The notes under the pieces: generated by a model
What the model was told of the DNA's origin: nothing
The model's database searches: none
What the model saw: only the letters and a program-made list of their open reading frames with translations
In this document: piece after piece, positions 49,337 to 57,982 of the stretch
Numbering within the stretch: position 1 is the first letter of the stretch
How the letters are laid out: the number at the start of each line of letters is the position of its first letter
NCBI GenBank assembly: GCA_004554585.1
Contig: SFLH01000008.1
Coordinates: 1-64,000 of the forward strand
DNA from: Clostridiales bacterium
Lineage (GTDB): Bacteria > Bacillota > Clostridia > Oscillospirales > Oscillospiraceae
Length of the DNA: 64,000 nucleotides
Direction of reading: 5' to 3'
Program-made: the position numbers and the translations under genes

Positions 49337-50011
49337 ATGAAAAAGCGCATGATTTCGTTTGCATTGTCCTTGACCCTCATTCTTATTTTAGCAATTCCTG
49401 TCGGCGCTGCCGTGTCTCTCGATGATACTGTTGAACCAACGACACTTGAAACAATTCATGACATTTTTACTCACAAAGGTACTTGTCAAGTCTTTGACTC
49501 TAACGGAAATGATATTACCACCATATTCTTGCAGAGAAATCAATCCAATTATGACAATGAAAATTTCGCCGCCATTGCCAAAGACATGGGAGACAACGGT
49601 GTGTGTACCTTTGAACCAACGCAACCTACCGCTCCAACAATCGCCCCCAGAATCGATCTTTGGACCAGCGTAACCTGTAAAATTACTATGACCTACAAAT
49701 ACAACGGGACCAAAACTGCCACTGCCGAAACACACCCTCGCGTTAAAGCATATGTGCACGATTCGACTGGTAACTTTATTTCGGTAAACCCTGCTGTTTT
49801 AGAAAACTCCAAAAGTGGTCTTACTGGTGCCACAGTATCTGGAGGCGGTCACGATGTACTCATCGATGGCGGCAATAGCAGAACAAGCCAACAGGTTCAC
49901 TTCAGAGTATCGAAAAATGGGAAATCCGTTTATTCCAACTGGTCTACTGTCTGGTGGGCTGGTCAAAACACACTGAAAGCTACTCGAATTGATCTGGTAG
50001 GGTCTCTATAA
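49337..50011 (+). CDS. Secreted hypothetical protein
   Basis: 224 residues with a signal peptide (ISFALSLTLILILAIPVGA). The mature part has an N-terminal helical segment and a beta-rich C-terminus (SVTCKITMTYKYNGTKTATA, HPRVKAYVHDSTGNFISVN, QQVHFRVSKNGKSVYSNWST). It is markedly AT-richer than the surrounding metabolic genes, like the rest of this secreted block. AAAGGAGG precedes the ATG. It is 53 nt after the Ig-like gene and probably in the same transcript. Family not recognised. Confidence 0.7.
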   Translation: MKKRMISFALSLTLILILAIPVGAAVSLDDTVEPTTLETIHDIFTHKGTCQVFDSNGNDITTIFLQRNQSNYDNENFAAIAKDMGDNGVCTFEPTQPTAPTIAPRIDLWTSVTCKITMTYKYNGTKTATAETHPRVKAYVHDSTGNFISVNPAVLENSKSGLTGATVSGGGHDVLIDGGNSRTSQQVHFRVSKNGKSVYSNWSTVWWAGQNTLKATRIDLVGSL

Positions 50012-50039
50012 ACAGAATCTCTTAAACGAGGGGGTTACC

Positions 50040-50356
50040 ACGAAACCTATCCTTTCTTCTGTTTTTCTGATTTCCCCGCGTTTCTCTTTCGATCTGACCA
50101 CCTATAGCAGGGAGAAACCTCCTGCCAACCAAGATCTGCTCACCTTCCACGACATAGAGGTCAACAGGGAACGCACTCTAGGGATGCCCTAGCAGGAATC
50201 GTAAAAGTCCTACCAGAGCTCACCTACCCTATCGATTGGACAGGCTGCGGTACCATCACCTACTTCCCCTACACCGTTAACCATCTGACCACCAACGATA
50301 GCCTGCCCCGGGGCAGCACCGAAGTCGATGTGCTGCCCCGGGCAGTAGAAAAATAA
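50040..50356 (+). pseudogene. Decayed lipoprotein gene, related to 52250-52864
   Basis: Aligns with the start of the lipoprotein at 52250 (CTTCTGTTTTTCTGATTTCC against CTGTTCTTCTGCTTTCC), but the ATG is ACG, the lipobox Cys codon TGC is TAT, and stops interrupt the frame (after TLGMP). A middle part matches GTITYFPYTVNHLT. The end (VEK stop) matches the anti-sigma tail, so it is fused to a duplicated segment from 48822. Confidence 0.75.
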
Positions 50357-50380
50357 TTTTTTGAAAAATTTTTAGATTGT

Positions 50381-50415
50381 GCGTCACATATCACCTCCCT
50401 CGTTCGTTATTATAG
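50381..50415 (+). promoter_or_regulatory. Duplicate of the ECF-like promoter
   Basis: GCGTCACA (50381-50388), 16 nt, CGTTATTATAG (50405-50415). The flanking sequence is nearly identical to 48822-48926, including the Shine-Dalgarno. Confidence 0.6.
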
Positions 50416-50444
50416 GTGAAACAACAGAAAGGGAGGTGATTGTT

Positions 50445-50541
50445 ATGGGGAAACCGTTTTGGCGGTCAGTCTCTCGTCCATCCGTGGCGTGTGATTGCTA
50501 ATGCAAAGAATGGTACGCTGACGGCGTATCTTGCCCCCTGA
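50445..50541 (+). pseudogene. Remnant of a small secreted protein gene
   Basis: It follows the duplicated promoter and Shine-Dalgarno. One frame starts at an ATG and soon stops; another frame ends AKNGTLTAYLAP, recalling the Ig-like protein at 48927 (FNGTTATCTAYV). It is a frameshifted and shortened copy. Confidence 0.55.
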
Positions 50542-50591
50542 CGACTCCTTTTCCCTACGAAATGCAAACCCGTGTCATAGGAGAGATCATC

Positions 50592-51233
50592 ATGAAACGC
50601 ATCTTCATTCCTGTTCTTTTCATTTCCTTAGTTTCCCTCTTCTCTCTAACCGGCTGCGGCCAGAGCAAGACCGCAGCTGAGACTCCCCTCCCTCAACCTA
50701 CAGACGGCGCCCCCTCCTCTGTCTCCCTCACCTCCCTGCACCACCGCTCCGGGGCACTGGATCTCCGGCTGGGTATGACCCAACAGCAGGTAGAAACCGC
50801 CTTAGCCGCTCAGAACATCCTGCCTCTGGACAACCAAAAGCCCACAGAGCCCAACCAGCTCTGGCCCGTCATCTATGGCAAAGATCAGGACAGTGTGGAA
50901 GTCTGCTATGATGGCAGAACCGACACGGTGGTCCAGTTGAAAGTGCAAAAGAACTACGAAAGCCAAAACAGCTCCAACTGGAGCGCCGGCGGCGCTGTTT
51001 CTTTAAGTAGCAGCAAGGCAGACATGGAAAATGCCTACGGCACCGATGCCACAGAAAAGGGCAGTCTCCACAGCTACTACTTTGACACCAACGGCAAACC
51101 TTGCAGCAACGACACCGACACCTGTCAAGGGATCGTCAGCTTTGACCTAGATGATGCCGGGGAGGTCATCTATCTGGACATCATCCAGGCCTCCACAGAG
51201 GGACAAGTCTCCGACAACGCCCAAAGTCAGTGA
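50592..51233 (+). CDS. Lipoprotein with a SmpA/BLIP-like repeat
   Basis: 213 residues with a lipobox (LVSLFSLTGC). The mature part has two tandem modules of the kind seen in SmpA/BLIP-like folds (DLRLGMTQQQVETALAAQN, SSSKADMENAYGTDATEKGS) with strands such as TVVQLKVQKNYE between. TAGGAGAG precedes the ATG at 50592. It belongs to the small lipoprotein block downstream of the sigma pair. The function is unknown. Confidence 0.72.
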   Translation: MKRIFIPVLFISLVSLFSLTGCGQSKTAAETPLPQPTDGAPSSVSLTSLHHRSGALDLRLGMTQQQVETALAAQNILPLDNQKPTEPNQLWPVIYGKDQDSVEVCYDGRTDTVVQLKVQKNYESQNSSNWSAGGAVSLSSSKADMENAYGTDATEKGSLHSYYFDTNGKPCSNDTDTCQGIVSFDLDDAGEVIYLDIIQASTEGQVSDNAQSQ

Positions 51234-51294
51234 GGCAGCCTTCTCCCTGAGAACCAAAGGGTCTGCAATTATGTCCCCAGAAAGAAACTCCCCC

Positions 51295-51405
51295 ATGCGA
51301 AAAAACATTCTCTTTCCCCTTCTCTGCACCCTGTTGCTGTGCGGCTGCGGCGCCAGGCCGGACAGCGCCGACGCCTGGCCCTCCCAGGACCAGGACGCCG
51401 CATAA
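51295..51405 (+). CDS. Micro-lipoprotein, 36 residues
   Basis: A very short frame with a complete lipoprotein signal (LFPLLCTLLLCGCG) and a mature tail of about 19 residues (ARPDSADAWPSQDQDAA). The Shine-Dalgarno is weak (AGAAAG). It is similar in layout to 31216-31383. It is plausible as a real exported peptide, but its short length makes it uncertain. Confidence 0.45.
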   Translation: MRKNILFPLLCTLLLCGCGARPDSADAWPSQDQDAA

Positions 51406-51594
51406 CCGGCGGGAGGGGCCGGGCCACCAGGCCCATGATCTGGGGTGCCGCGCGGCCTGCTGTGTCCGCTGTTCCCTTTCCCGGAGGCAGATTTTTTCGA
51501 TGGTGAGTCCCTCCGTATCCCAGCGCGAAAGCGCCGGAATATGGAGAGGCAGCGTTCTTCTTATTGCCTGAACTCCAATTTTTGAGGTTTTCCT

Positions 51595-52068
51595 ATGAGC
51601 GTTTTTCCCTTAACCGGAAAGCGAAAAAAGATCGCAAAAATTATTGTCGCGTGCATCGCCTGCATCGCTTGCTTGACCATAGTATCGTCGATCTATCGCT
51701 CTGTCCAACTGGAATCCATCTATGATCTTCCTGAAAACGAAGTCGTTTATCATCTGGATCAGTACAGCACCTCGTCCAAGGAAAACAGCACAGATCATAC
51801 CCTCTCTTCCACGTTCTGGTGGCTTTCCGGCGCTTGTCCCATCGGTTCCTTGCAGCTGCCCCAGGCGCAGGTCTGCACGGTCTCCGCGCGGCAGTCCATC
51901 GGCGCGATCAAGCTGTTCTTTTTCCCGCAAGAGGGAACCCCCGTTGTTTGGGCGCCCACAGATGATCCCTCCCTCCACCTCGCCGCTGGTTCTTACGAGG
52001 TGTATGGCATCGGAAAGCACTTCTTCGGCTCCGTTGAAATTGCTCTTCCTCCACAAAGCCAGCCCTAA
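51595..52068 (+). CDS. Single-pass membrane protein, hypothetical
   Basis: 157 residues with a positively charged start and a transmembrane helix at about 13-31 (AKIIVACIACIACLTIVSS), then an extracytoplasmic domain (FWWLSGACPIGSLQLPQAQV, HLAAGSYEVYGIGKHFFGSV). There is no lipobox. It lies in the secreted block but without the ECF-like motif in front. Family not recognised. Confidence 0.6.
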   Translation: MSVFPLTGKRKKIAKIIVACIACIACLTIVSSIYRSVQLESIYDLPENEVVYHLDQYSTSSKENSTDHTLSSTFWWLSGACPIGSLQLPQAQVCTVSARQSIGAIKLFFFPQEGTPVVWAPTDDPSLHLAAGSYEVYGIGKHFFGSVEIALPPQSQP

Positions 52069-52249
52069 GCCAGAGCTAGGAGGTGCGTACCCTGCATTGG
52101 AACCCAAACACCATCCGCGCCTTTGTGTTGGATCCCCTGGACCTGCCAACAGAGTTCCTGTAAGGACGTTTTCCCACAGGGATATCTTCCGACGCCCCCG
52201 CCCTGTATAACATACCAACCCACACAGTACTTCACTTGGAGGAATTGCT

Positions 52250-52864
52250 ATGAAACGTATCTTTGGTTCTGTTCTTCTGCTTTCCCTGCTTTGCGCCTTC
52301 GCCCTGACCGCCTGCGGTGAGGAGAAGCCTGCCGCCGACCAGGGCCCGCTCACCTTCCGCAACACGGAGACCAGCGGGGTGCTCACCCTGGGAATGACCC
52401 GGCAGGAAGCGGAAAAGGTTCTGGCCGAAGACCCGTCCACCCTCGCCCAGCCTGCCGACTGGACCGGCAGCGGCACCATCACCTACTACCCCTACACCGC
52501 CGACCACCTGACCATCTATTATGACAAAGACGTGGTGGCCTGGCTGGACGCCGGCCAAATGGAGGCCAACGTTCCCTCCCACTGGACCATCTATGACAAC
52601 CTGACCCGGGGCAGCGCCGAGGCCGATGTGCTGGCCCAGTATGGGCAGCCCCTGGATCAAAACCAGCAGACTGCCTCGGACGGCACCGTCCACCTGTCCT
52701 ATTACTATGACGCCGACGGAACCCTGATGGGGGAAGAAAACGGCTCGGCCGCCTATGTGGCCCTTCTGGATGTCCGCGACGGGACCCTGTTGGGGTATCA
52801 GGCCGCCCTCACCTCCATCTCCTCGGCCAGCCTTGCGGAGGAGACGCCGGCATCTGCAGGCTGA
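52250..52864 (+). CDS. Lipoprotein with SmpA-like modules
   Basis: 204 residues with a lipobox (LLCAFALTAC). There are two related modules (VLTLGMTRQEAEKVLAEDPS and NLTRGSAEADVLAQYGQPLD), with aromatic strands (ITYYPYTADHLTIYYDKDVV, HLSYYYDADGTLMGEENGS). It is the intact relative of the pseudogene at 50040-50356 and more distantly of 50592-51233. AGGAATTGCT precedes the ATG. It is followed by a strong terminator. Confidence 0.75.
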   Translation: MKRIFGSVLLLSLLCAFALTACGEEKPAADQGPLTFRNTETSGVLTLGMTRQEAEKVLAEDPSTLAQPADWTGSGTITYYPYTADHLTIYYDKDVVAWLDAGQMEANVPSHWTIYDNLTRGSAEADVLAQYGQPLDQNQQTASDGTVHLSYYYDADGTLMGEENGSAAYVALLDVRDGTLLGYQAALTSISSASLAEETPASAG

Positions 52865-52912
52865 TCTTTCCCGTTCCACTGGACCAGGCTGGCAAACCCA
52901 CCCATCCCTCCC

Positions 52913-52944
52913 CTTCCCGGCGCTTTCGCGCCGGGAAGTTTTTT
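52913..52944 (+). terminator. Terminator of the secreted-protein block
   Basis: An 11-bp stem (CTTCCCGGCGC/GCGCCGGGAAG, TTTC loop) with T6 on the plus strand. Confidence 0.9.
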
Positions 52945-53092
52945 GGCCTGCCCGTTTCCTTCCAAATTGGGGCTGTCCTGACCCCATCCAACCCAAAGGC
53001 CTGCTTCTGTGTGCGGGGATCACTGGACATCGGCGGCCAGATGGTGTATCCTTATTCCCACAACACCCCACCGGGGAGAAAGGACGTGGCCC

Positions 53093-53431
53093 ATGGACAC
53101 CTGCCCCTATTGCAAATTGGAAATCTTCGTGCCCCCCTCCCATCTGGAAGCGGTGGCAGAGGCCCTGGCCCAGGCGGACGCCGGGCACATCGGCCAGTAT
53201 GACCGCTGCCTGTCCTTCTCCCCCGTCACCAGCCGCTGGCGGCCCCTGGCGGGGACCCATCCCTACCTGGGCACCCCAGGGCAGGTCAGCCAGGAGGAAG
53301 AGCTCAAGGTGGAGGTCACCTGTTCCACCGACCAGGCCCCGACCGCCGTGGCCGCCGTGAAGGCCGTCCACCCCTATGAGGAGCCGGTGATCAACGTCAT
53401 CCCCCTGCTGGGCGTGGGGATATCACGATAA
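53093..53431 (+). CDS. COG3323 (NIF3-insert/PII-like) protein
   Basis: 112 residues. The protein has the pattern of the PII/CutA-like domain found as an insert in NIF3/YqfO proteins: FVPPSHLEAVAEALAQADAG, HIGQYDRCLSFSPVTSRW, GTHPYLGTPGQ, and EVTCSTDQAPTAVAAVKAVH then HPYEEPVINVIPL. It is stand-alone here, which is a known form. AAAGGA lies upstream of the ATG at 53093. A role in metal or ligand sensing is possible. Threonine ammonia-lyase follows 18 nt later. Confidence 0.8.
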   Translation: MDTCPYCKLEIFVPPSHLEAVAEALAQADAGHIGQYDRCLSFSPVTSRWRPLAGTHPYLGTPGQVSQEEELKVEVTCSTDQAPTAVAAVKAVHPYEEPVINVIPLLGVGISR

Positions 53432-53449
53432 GATGCGGGAGGCAGAACC

Positions 53450-54655
53450 ATGCTGACATTGGATAAAATCTATCACGCCGCCTTTGTGCTGAAAAAGGTG
53501 GCCCGCAAGACCGACCTGATCAAAGCCACCAAGCTCTCCGACCAGTGCGAGCTGTACCTGAAAACCGAGAATCTTCAGGAGACCGGCAGCTTCAAGCTCC
53601 GGGGGGCTTACTATAAAATCAGCCAGCTCACCGACGAGGAAAAGGCCCGGGGCATCCTGGCCTGCAGCGCCGGCAACCACGCCCAGGGGGTGGCCATGGC
53701 CGCCACCCAAAGCGGTATCCAGGCCCTAATTTACATGCCCGATGGGGCGCCTATCAGCAAGGTGGAGGCCACCAAGCAGTTGGGAGCGGAGGTCCGGCTG
53801 GTGAAAGGGGTTTACGACGACGCCTACGCCGCCGCCATGCAGCACCAGGCCGAGACTGGGGCCACCTTCATCCACCCCTTCGACGACGACCAGGTCATCG
53901 CCGGCCAAGGCACCATTGGCCTGGAGATTCTGGACGAGCTGGAAAACCCCGACGCCGTGGTGGTTCCCATCGGCGGCGGCGGGCTGATCTCCGGGGTGGC
54001 CTACGCCATCAAGCACTTAAACCCCAAGGTGAAGATCTACGGCGTCCAGGCCGCTCGGGCCGCCAGCATGGCCGAGAGCCAGAAGGCCGGTGGGCCCATC
54101 ACCCTGGACCGGGCAGACACCTTCGCCGACGGCATCGCCGTCAAGCACCCGGGAGACCTGACCTATCAGCTGGTCCAGGACTACGTGGACGAGATCGTCA
54201 CCGTCACCGAGGACGAGATCGCCACTGCCATTCTCTCTCTGCTGGAAAAGCAGAAGGTCATCGCCGAAGGGGCCGGGGCAGTGAGCGTGGCCGCCGTCCT
54301 CTTTGGCAAGATCCCTGTCCAAGGAAAGAAAGTGGTGTGTATCGTCTCCGGGGGCAACATCGACGTGAACATCCTCAGCCGGGTCATCACCCGGGGGCTG
54401 GTGACCAGCGGACGGAACGTGAACCTCACCATCGCCCTGACGGACAAGCCCGGCCAGCTCATGGAGGTGGCCGACATCGTCTCCCGGTGCGGGGGCAACG
54501 TGGTCTCCGTCCACCACGACCGGGGCGAGGCCAACATGGCCATCACCAGCTGCTTCCTCAAGCTGGGGCTGGAGACCCGGGACCAGGCCCAAATCGACCA
54601 GATCAAAGGAGAGCTCACCCAGGCGGGCTTCCAGCTGGTGACCGAGCGGGTGTAA
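53450..54655 (+). CDS. ilvA: Threonine ammonia-lyase (with C-terminal ACT-like domain)
   Basis: 401 residues. It is PLP-dependent: Lys49 in TGSFKLRGAYY forms the Schiff base and GGGGLISG binds the phosphate. It deaminates threonine to 2-ketobutyrate, which feeds the ilvB route encoded at 35.8 kb. The C-terminal 75 residues (VNLTIALTDKPGQLMEVADI, NVVSVHHDRGEANMAITSCF) are an ACT-like domain, as in the short catabolic-type enzymes. GGGAGG precedes the ATG. The biosynthetic or catabolic role cannot be settled from sequence alone. Confidence 0.93.
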   Translation: MLTLDKIYHAAFVLKKVARKTDLIKATKLSDQCELYLKTENLQETGSFKLRGAYYKISQLTDEEKARGILACSAGNHAQGVAMAATQSGIQALIYMPDGAPISKVEATKQLGAEVRLVKGVYDDAYAAAMQHQAETGATFIHPFDDDQVIAGQGTIGLEILDELENPDAVVVPIGGGGLISGVAYAIKHLNPKVKIYGVQAARAASMAESQKAGGPITLDRADTFADGIAVKHPGDLTYQLVQDYVDEIVTVTEDEIATAILSLLEKQKVIAEGAGAVSVAAVLFGKIPVQGKKVVCIVSGGNIDVNILSRVITRGLVTSGRNVNLTIALTDKPGQLMEVADIVSRCGGNVVSVHHDRGEANMAITSCFLKLGLETRDQAQIDQIKGELTQAGFQLVTERV

Positions 54656-54721
54656 GCCCCCCAACTGCCATCCCTCGAAAGAATTCCTACTTCTTTTGGG
54701 GGATTTTGTTGCTTTCTGCCC

Positions 54722-54750
54722 TTGACACCATCGCCCCGCTGTGCCACAAT
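54722..54750 (+). promoter_or_regulatory. Promoter of the glcD-like gene
   Basis: TTGACA (54722-54727), 17 nt, CACAAT (54745-54750), about 100 nt before the ATG. Confidence 0.65.
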
Positions 54751-54850
54751 GCTAAGCTGTTGAGGGGCACGTTCCCCTGTCAGTAAAATCCAGCCTGCGG
54801 CAGAGCCCCTTTCCCAGCTACCGCCGCGCACAGCAAGGAGGTTGCGCAAT

Positions 54851-56278
54851 ATGCCTACCTATCAATCTCTCACCCCAGAGCTCATCACCCAGCTGGAGGC
54901 CATTGCCCCCGGCCGGGTCACCGCCGGCCCCGACGTGAATCCCGACTACGCCCGGGATGAAATGCCCATCTACGGTACCCACGCCCCAGAGGCCGCCGTG
55001 GAGGCCCTCTCCACCGAGGAGATCGCCGCGGTGGTCAAGCTCTGTTACGACCACAACATCCCCGTCACCACCCGGGGCGCCGGCACCGGGCTGGTGGGCG
55101 GCTGCGTTCCGGTGATGGGCGGGGTGCTCATCAGCACCACCCGGATGAATAAAATCCTCTCCTACGACCTGGAAAACTTCACCGTCACCCTCCAGCCCGG
55201 GGTCCTGCTGCAGCAGCTGGCCGAGGACGCCCTGGCCCATGGCTGCCTCTATCCCCCCGACCCCGGGGAGAAGCTGGCCACCCTGGGGGGCAACGTCTCC
55301 ACCAACGCCAGCGGCATGCGGGGGGTGAAGTACGGCGCCACCCGGGATTATGTGAAGGCCATGACCGTGGTCCTTCCCACCGGGGAGGTCACCTCCTTCG
55401 GCTCGGCGGTGTCCAAGACCAGCTCGGGCTACAACCTGCTGCACCTGATGATCGGCTCCGAGGGCACCCTGGGCATCATCACCGAGCTGACCTTGAAGCT
55501 CATCCCCGCCCCCGGCGCCACCATCAGCCTGGTGGTCCCCTTTGCCGCCCTGGCCCCCTGCATCGCCACGGTGCCCAAACTCCGCCAGAGCGGCCTGAAT
55601 CCCCAGGCCATCGAGTTCTTTGAGCGGGAGATCCTTCTCACCTCCGAGGCCTACCTGGAAAAGCAGGTCTTTCCCCGGGTGATCGACGGCACCGAGGTGG
55701 GGGCCTATCTGCTCATCACCTTCGACGGCAATTCCCTCTCCGCCCTGGACGCCACCATCGAGCAGGCCGCCGAGCTCCTGCTGGCCGAGGGCGCTCTGGA
55801 CGTGCTGGTGGCCGACACCCCCGCCAAGCTCAAGGAGGCCTGGGCCGCCCGGTCCTCCTTCCTGGAGGGCATCGAGGAGCAGACCACCCTGCTGGATGAG
55901 TGCGACGTGGTGGTCCCCGTGACCCGCATCCCCGAGTACGTGGTCTACGCCGACAGCCTGGCCAAGCACTACGACTTCCGCCTGCAGTATTTTGGCCACG
56001 CCGGAGACGGCAACCTGCACATCTACACCTGCTCCAACGACATGGACCGGGAGGAATTCCTGGCCCAGGTGGACGACTTTATGACCAAGCTCTATGCCAA
56101 GACCATGGCCCTGGGGGGCCAGATCTCCGGTGAGCACGGCATCGGCCGGGGCAAAATCAAATACCTGGCCCAGGCCGTGGGGGAGACCAACATCGCCCTC
56201 ATGCGGGGCATCAAGCAGGTCTTTGACCCCAAAATGATCCTCAACCCCGGCAAGATTTTCTCCCTGCCTGAGGACTGA
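54851..56278 (+). CDS. FAD-linked oxidase, GlcD / D-lactate dehydrogenase type
   Basis: 475 residues. The FAD-binding PCMH domain (VTTRGAGTGLVGGCVPVMGG, LGGNVSTNASGMRGVKYGAT, IGSEGTLGIITELTLKLIP) is followed by a C-terminal domain with FGHAGDGNLHIYTCSND and SGEHGIGRGKIKYLAQAVGE. It oxidises D-2-hydroxyacids such as D-lactate or glycolate. In Clostridia it commonly works with electron-transfer flavoprotein, but no etf genes are in view. The ATG at 54851 has AAGGAGG 9 nt upstream; the in-frame TTG at 54842 abuts it. Confidence 0.92.
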   Translation: MPTYQSLTPELITQLEAIAPGRVTAGPDVNPDYARDEMPIYGTHAPEAAVEALSTEEIAAVVKLCYDHNIPVTTRGAGTGLVGGCVPVMGGVLISTTRMNKILSYDLENFTVTLQPGVLLQQLAEDALAHGCLYPPDPGEKLATLGGNVSTNASGMRGVKYGATRDYVKAMTVVLPTGEVTSFGSAVSKTSSGYNLLHLMIGSEGTLGIITELTLKLIPAPGATISLVVPFAALAPCIATVPKLRQSGLNPQAIEFFEREILLTSEAYLEKQVFPRVIDGTEVGAYLLITFDGNSLSALDATIEQAAELLLAEGALDVLVADTPAKLKEAWAARSSFLEGIEEQTTLLDECDVVVPVTRIPEYVVYADSLAKHYDFRLQYFGHAGDGNLHIYTCSNDMDREEFLAQVDDFMTKLYAKTMALGGQISGEHGIGRGKIKYLAQAVGETNIALMRGIKQVFDPKMILNPGKIFSLPED

Positions 56279-56318
56279 CCCTCCCCCGCCGCAAAGAAAA
56301 CAACCTGCCCCCTTCCAA

Positions 56319-56351
56319 GGCGTGCCGCCCTCGTGGCGGCACGCCCTTTTC
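56319..56351 (+). terminator. Terminator after the glcD-like gene
   Basis: An 11-bp stem (GGCGTGCCGCC/GGCGGCACGCC, 5-nt loop) followed by CTTTTCT. Confidence 0.85.
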
Positions 56352-56412
56352 TATTCCGGCAGTGACTGTGTGTCTTTTTTGTAAACTTATGGAAGATTGT
56401 CTCGAATATCCC

Positions 56413-56441
56413 TTGACATTGTCGAAAGGTCCTGTTAACCT
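56413..56441 (+). promoter_or_regulatory. Promoter of the DegV gene
   Basis: TTGACA (56413-56418), 17 nt, TAACCT (56436-56441), 35 nt before the ATG. Confidence 0.6.
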
Positions 56442-56476
56442 AATGCTGCGTATTATATAACAAGGAGGCAAGAATT

Positions 56477-57355
56477 ATGTCTTTTGCCATCGTCACCGAT
56501 TCTCTCGCCGGTCTGCCTCTGGCCCAAGTGGCCCGGCTGGGGCTGGTGGTCATCCCCCTGTCCTATTCCATCAACGGCCAGGAGCACCTCTGCCTGGCTC
56601 CCGAGGGATACGACAGCGCCGCCTTTTTCCATGCCATGAAACAGCGCGCGGAGGTCTCCACCTCCATGATCCCTCCCCAGCGCTTTGTCGAATATATGCA
56701 GCCGCTGCTCCAGTCGGGGCTGGACGTTCTCTTCATCAGCACCTCCTCCGGCATCAGCTCCTCCTATCAATCCTCCTGCATCGCCGCCCAGCAGCTGGAG
56801 GGGGAGTTCCCCCAGCGCAGGCTGCGCATGGTGGACTCCCTGTCCTCCTCCTTGGGTGAGGGGCTGCTGGTCCTGCGGGCCTTCTCCCTGCGGGAGAAGG
56901 GGATGAGCCTGGACGAGACCGCCGACATCCTGCTCTCCCTCCGCCTGCGCATCGCCCACCTGTTCACCGTGGATGACCTGTTCTACCTCAGCCGAGGGGG
57001 GCGGATTTCCGGGGCGAAGGCCCTGCTGGGCACCATGCTCAACATCAAGCCCCTGCTCAAGGGGGACCAGTTCGGCCACATCGTCATGCACAGCAAGGCC
57101 CGGGGCCGGAGCCAGTCCATCAAGGCCCTGGCCAAGCTCTACCACGAGCTGGTCCGGTACCCCGGCGACCAGACCGTGTGGATCGCCCACGGGAACTGTC
57201 CCCAGGACGCCCAGGAACTGGCCAGCCTGCTGGAGCAGGACAATCCCCCCCAGCAGATCCTCATCACCCCCTTTGATCCCACCAACGGCACCCACGCCGG
57301 CCCTGGCTCCCTGGCCCTCTTCTTCGAGGGGGACGAGGACGTGCGCCTGCACTGA
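56477..57355 (+). CDS. DegV family fatty-acid-binding protein
   Basis: 292 residues. DegV pattern: FAIVTDSLAGLPLAQVARLG, VSTSMIPPQRFVEYMQPLLQ, VLFISTSSGISSSYQSSC, VDDLFYLSRGGRISGAKALL, and the C-terminal THAGPGSLALFFEG. DegV/FakB proteins bind fatty acids and present them to FakA kinase for phospholipid synthesis. No fakA is in view. AAGGAGG precedes the ATG. A second DegV gene runs off the right end of the window. Confidence 0.92.
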   Translation: MSFAIVTDSLAGLPLAQVARLGLVVIPLSYSINGQEHLCLAPEGYDSAAFFHAMKQRAEVSTSMIPPQRFVEYMQPLLQSGLDVLFISTSSGISSSYQSSCIAAQQLEGEFPQRRLRMVDSLSSSLGEGLLVLRAFSLREKGMSLDETADILLSLRLRIAHLFTVDDLFYLSRGGRISGAKALLGTMLNIKPLLKGDQFGHIVMHSKARGRSQSIKALAKLYHELVRYPGDQTVWIAHGNCPQDAQELASLLEQDNPPQQILITPFDPTNGTHAGPGSLALFFEGDEDVRLH

Positions 57356-57448
57356 GGGCTTGCCCCGCGAAACTGTCCGTGCTACAATAGCATCAGCCCG
57401 TGGAAGGATCGCCGCTGGCGGTCCTTTCTTCTTCCTTGGAGGTGTCTT

Positions 57449-57949
57449 ATGCAAGCCCCATCCTGCCCCGCTGTCAACCCCCAGCACATTCAGGACCTGA
57501 TGGCCTTGCTGGACCAGGCCCCCTACTTTTCCCTGCTGGGCATGCGCTTTCAGGCCATCCAGCCGGGATATTGCCGGCTGACCCTGGACCTGGACTACCT
57601 CCGCCACGGCAATGCCTTCGGCAGCATCCACGGCGGGGTCTATTCCTCCCTGCTGGACACGGTGGCCTACTGGGCCGCCTACTGCCAGATGCCGGCGGAC
57701 CAGGGGTACACCTCCCTGGACCTCACCGTCACCAACCTGGCCATGGCCCGGACGGGGACCCTGACCGCCGAAGGGCGGGTGTTGCGGACGGGTCGCTCCA
57801 TCTGTCTGGCCGAGGCCACGGTGAAGAGCCCGGAGGGGAAGCTGCTGGCCCACGGCACCTCCAAGCTCATGCTGCTGGCCGGACGGCAATCTCTGGATGA
57901 ACTGCTGGCAGCCGCCGGCGCCCCGCCCCTGCCCCCCAAATTTCTTTGA
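57449..57949 (+). CDS. PaaI-type hotdog thioesterase
   Basis: 166 residues with the hotdog fold: LDYLRHGNAFGSIHGGVYSS then LLDTVAYWAAYCQMP, with the typical HGG(V/A) motif and the following helix, and strands such as SLDLTVTNLAMARTGTLTA and ICLAEATVKSPEGKLLAHGT. It hydrolyses acyl-CoA thioesters; the substrate is unknown. TTGGAGG precedes the ATG. It is followed by greA after 33 nt. Confidence 0.9.
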   Translation: MQAPSCPAVNPQHIQDLMALLDQAPYFSLLGMRFQAIQPGYCRLTLDLDYLRHGNAFGSIHGGVYSSLLDTVAYWAAYCQMPADQGYTSLDLTVTNLAMARTGTLTAEGRVLRTGRSICLAEATVKSPEGKLLAHGTSKLMLLAGRQSLDELLAAAGAPPLPPKFL

Positions 57950-57982
57950 TCTTTCATCCCATGAAAAGAGGCGTATGGTGTT

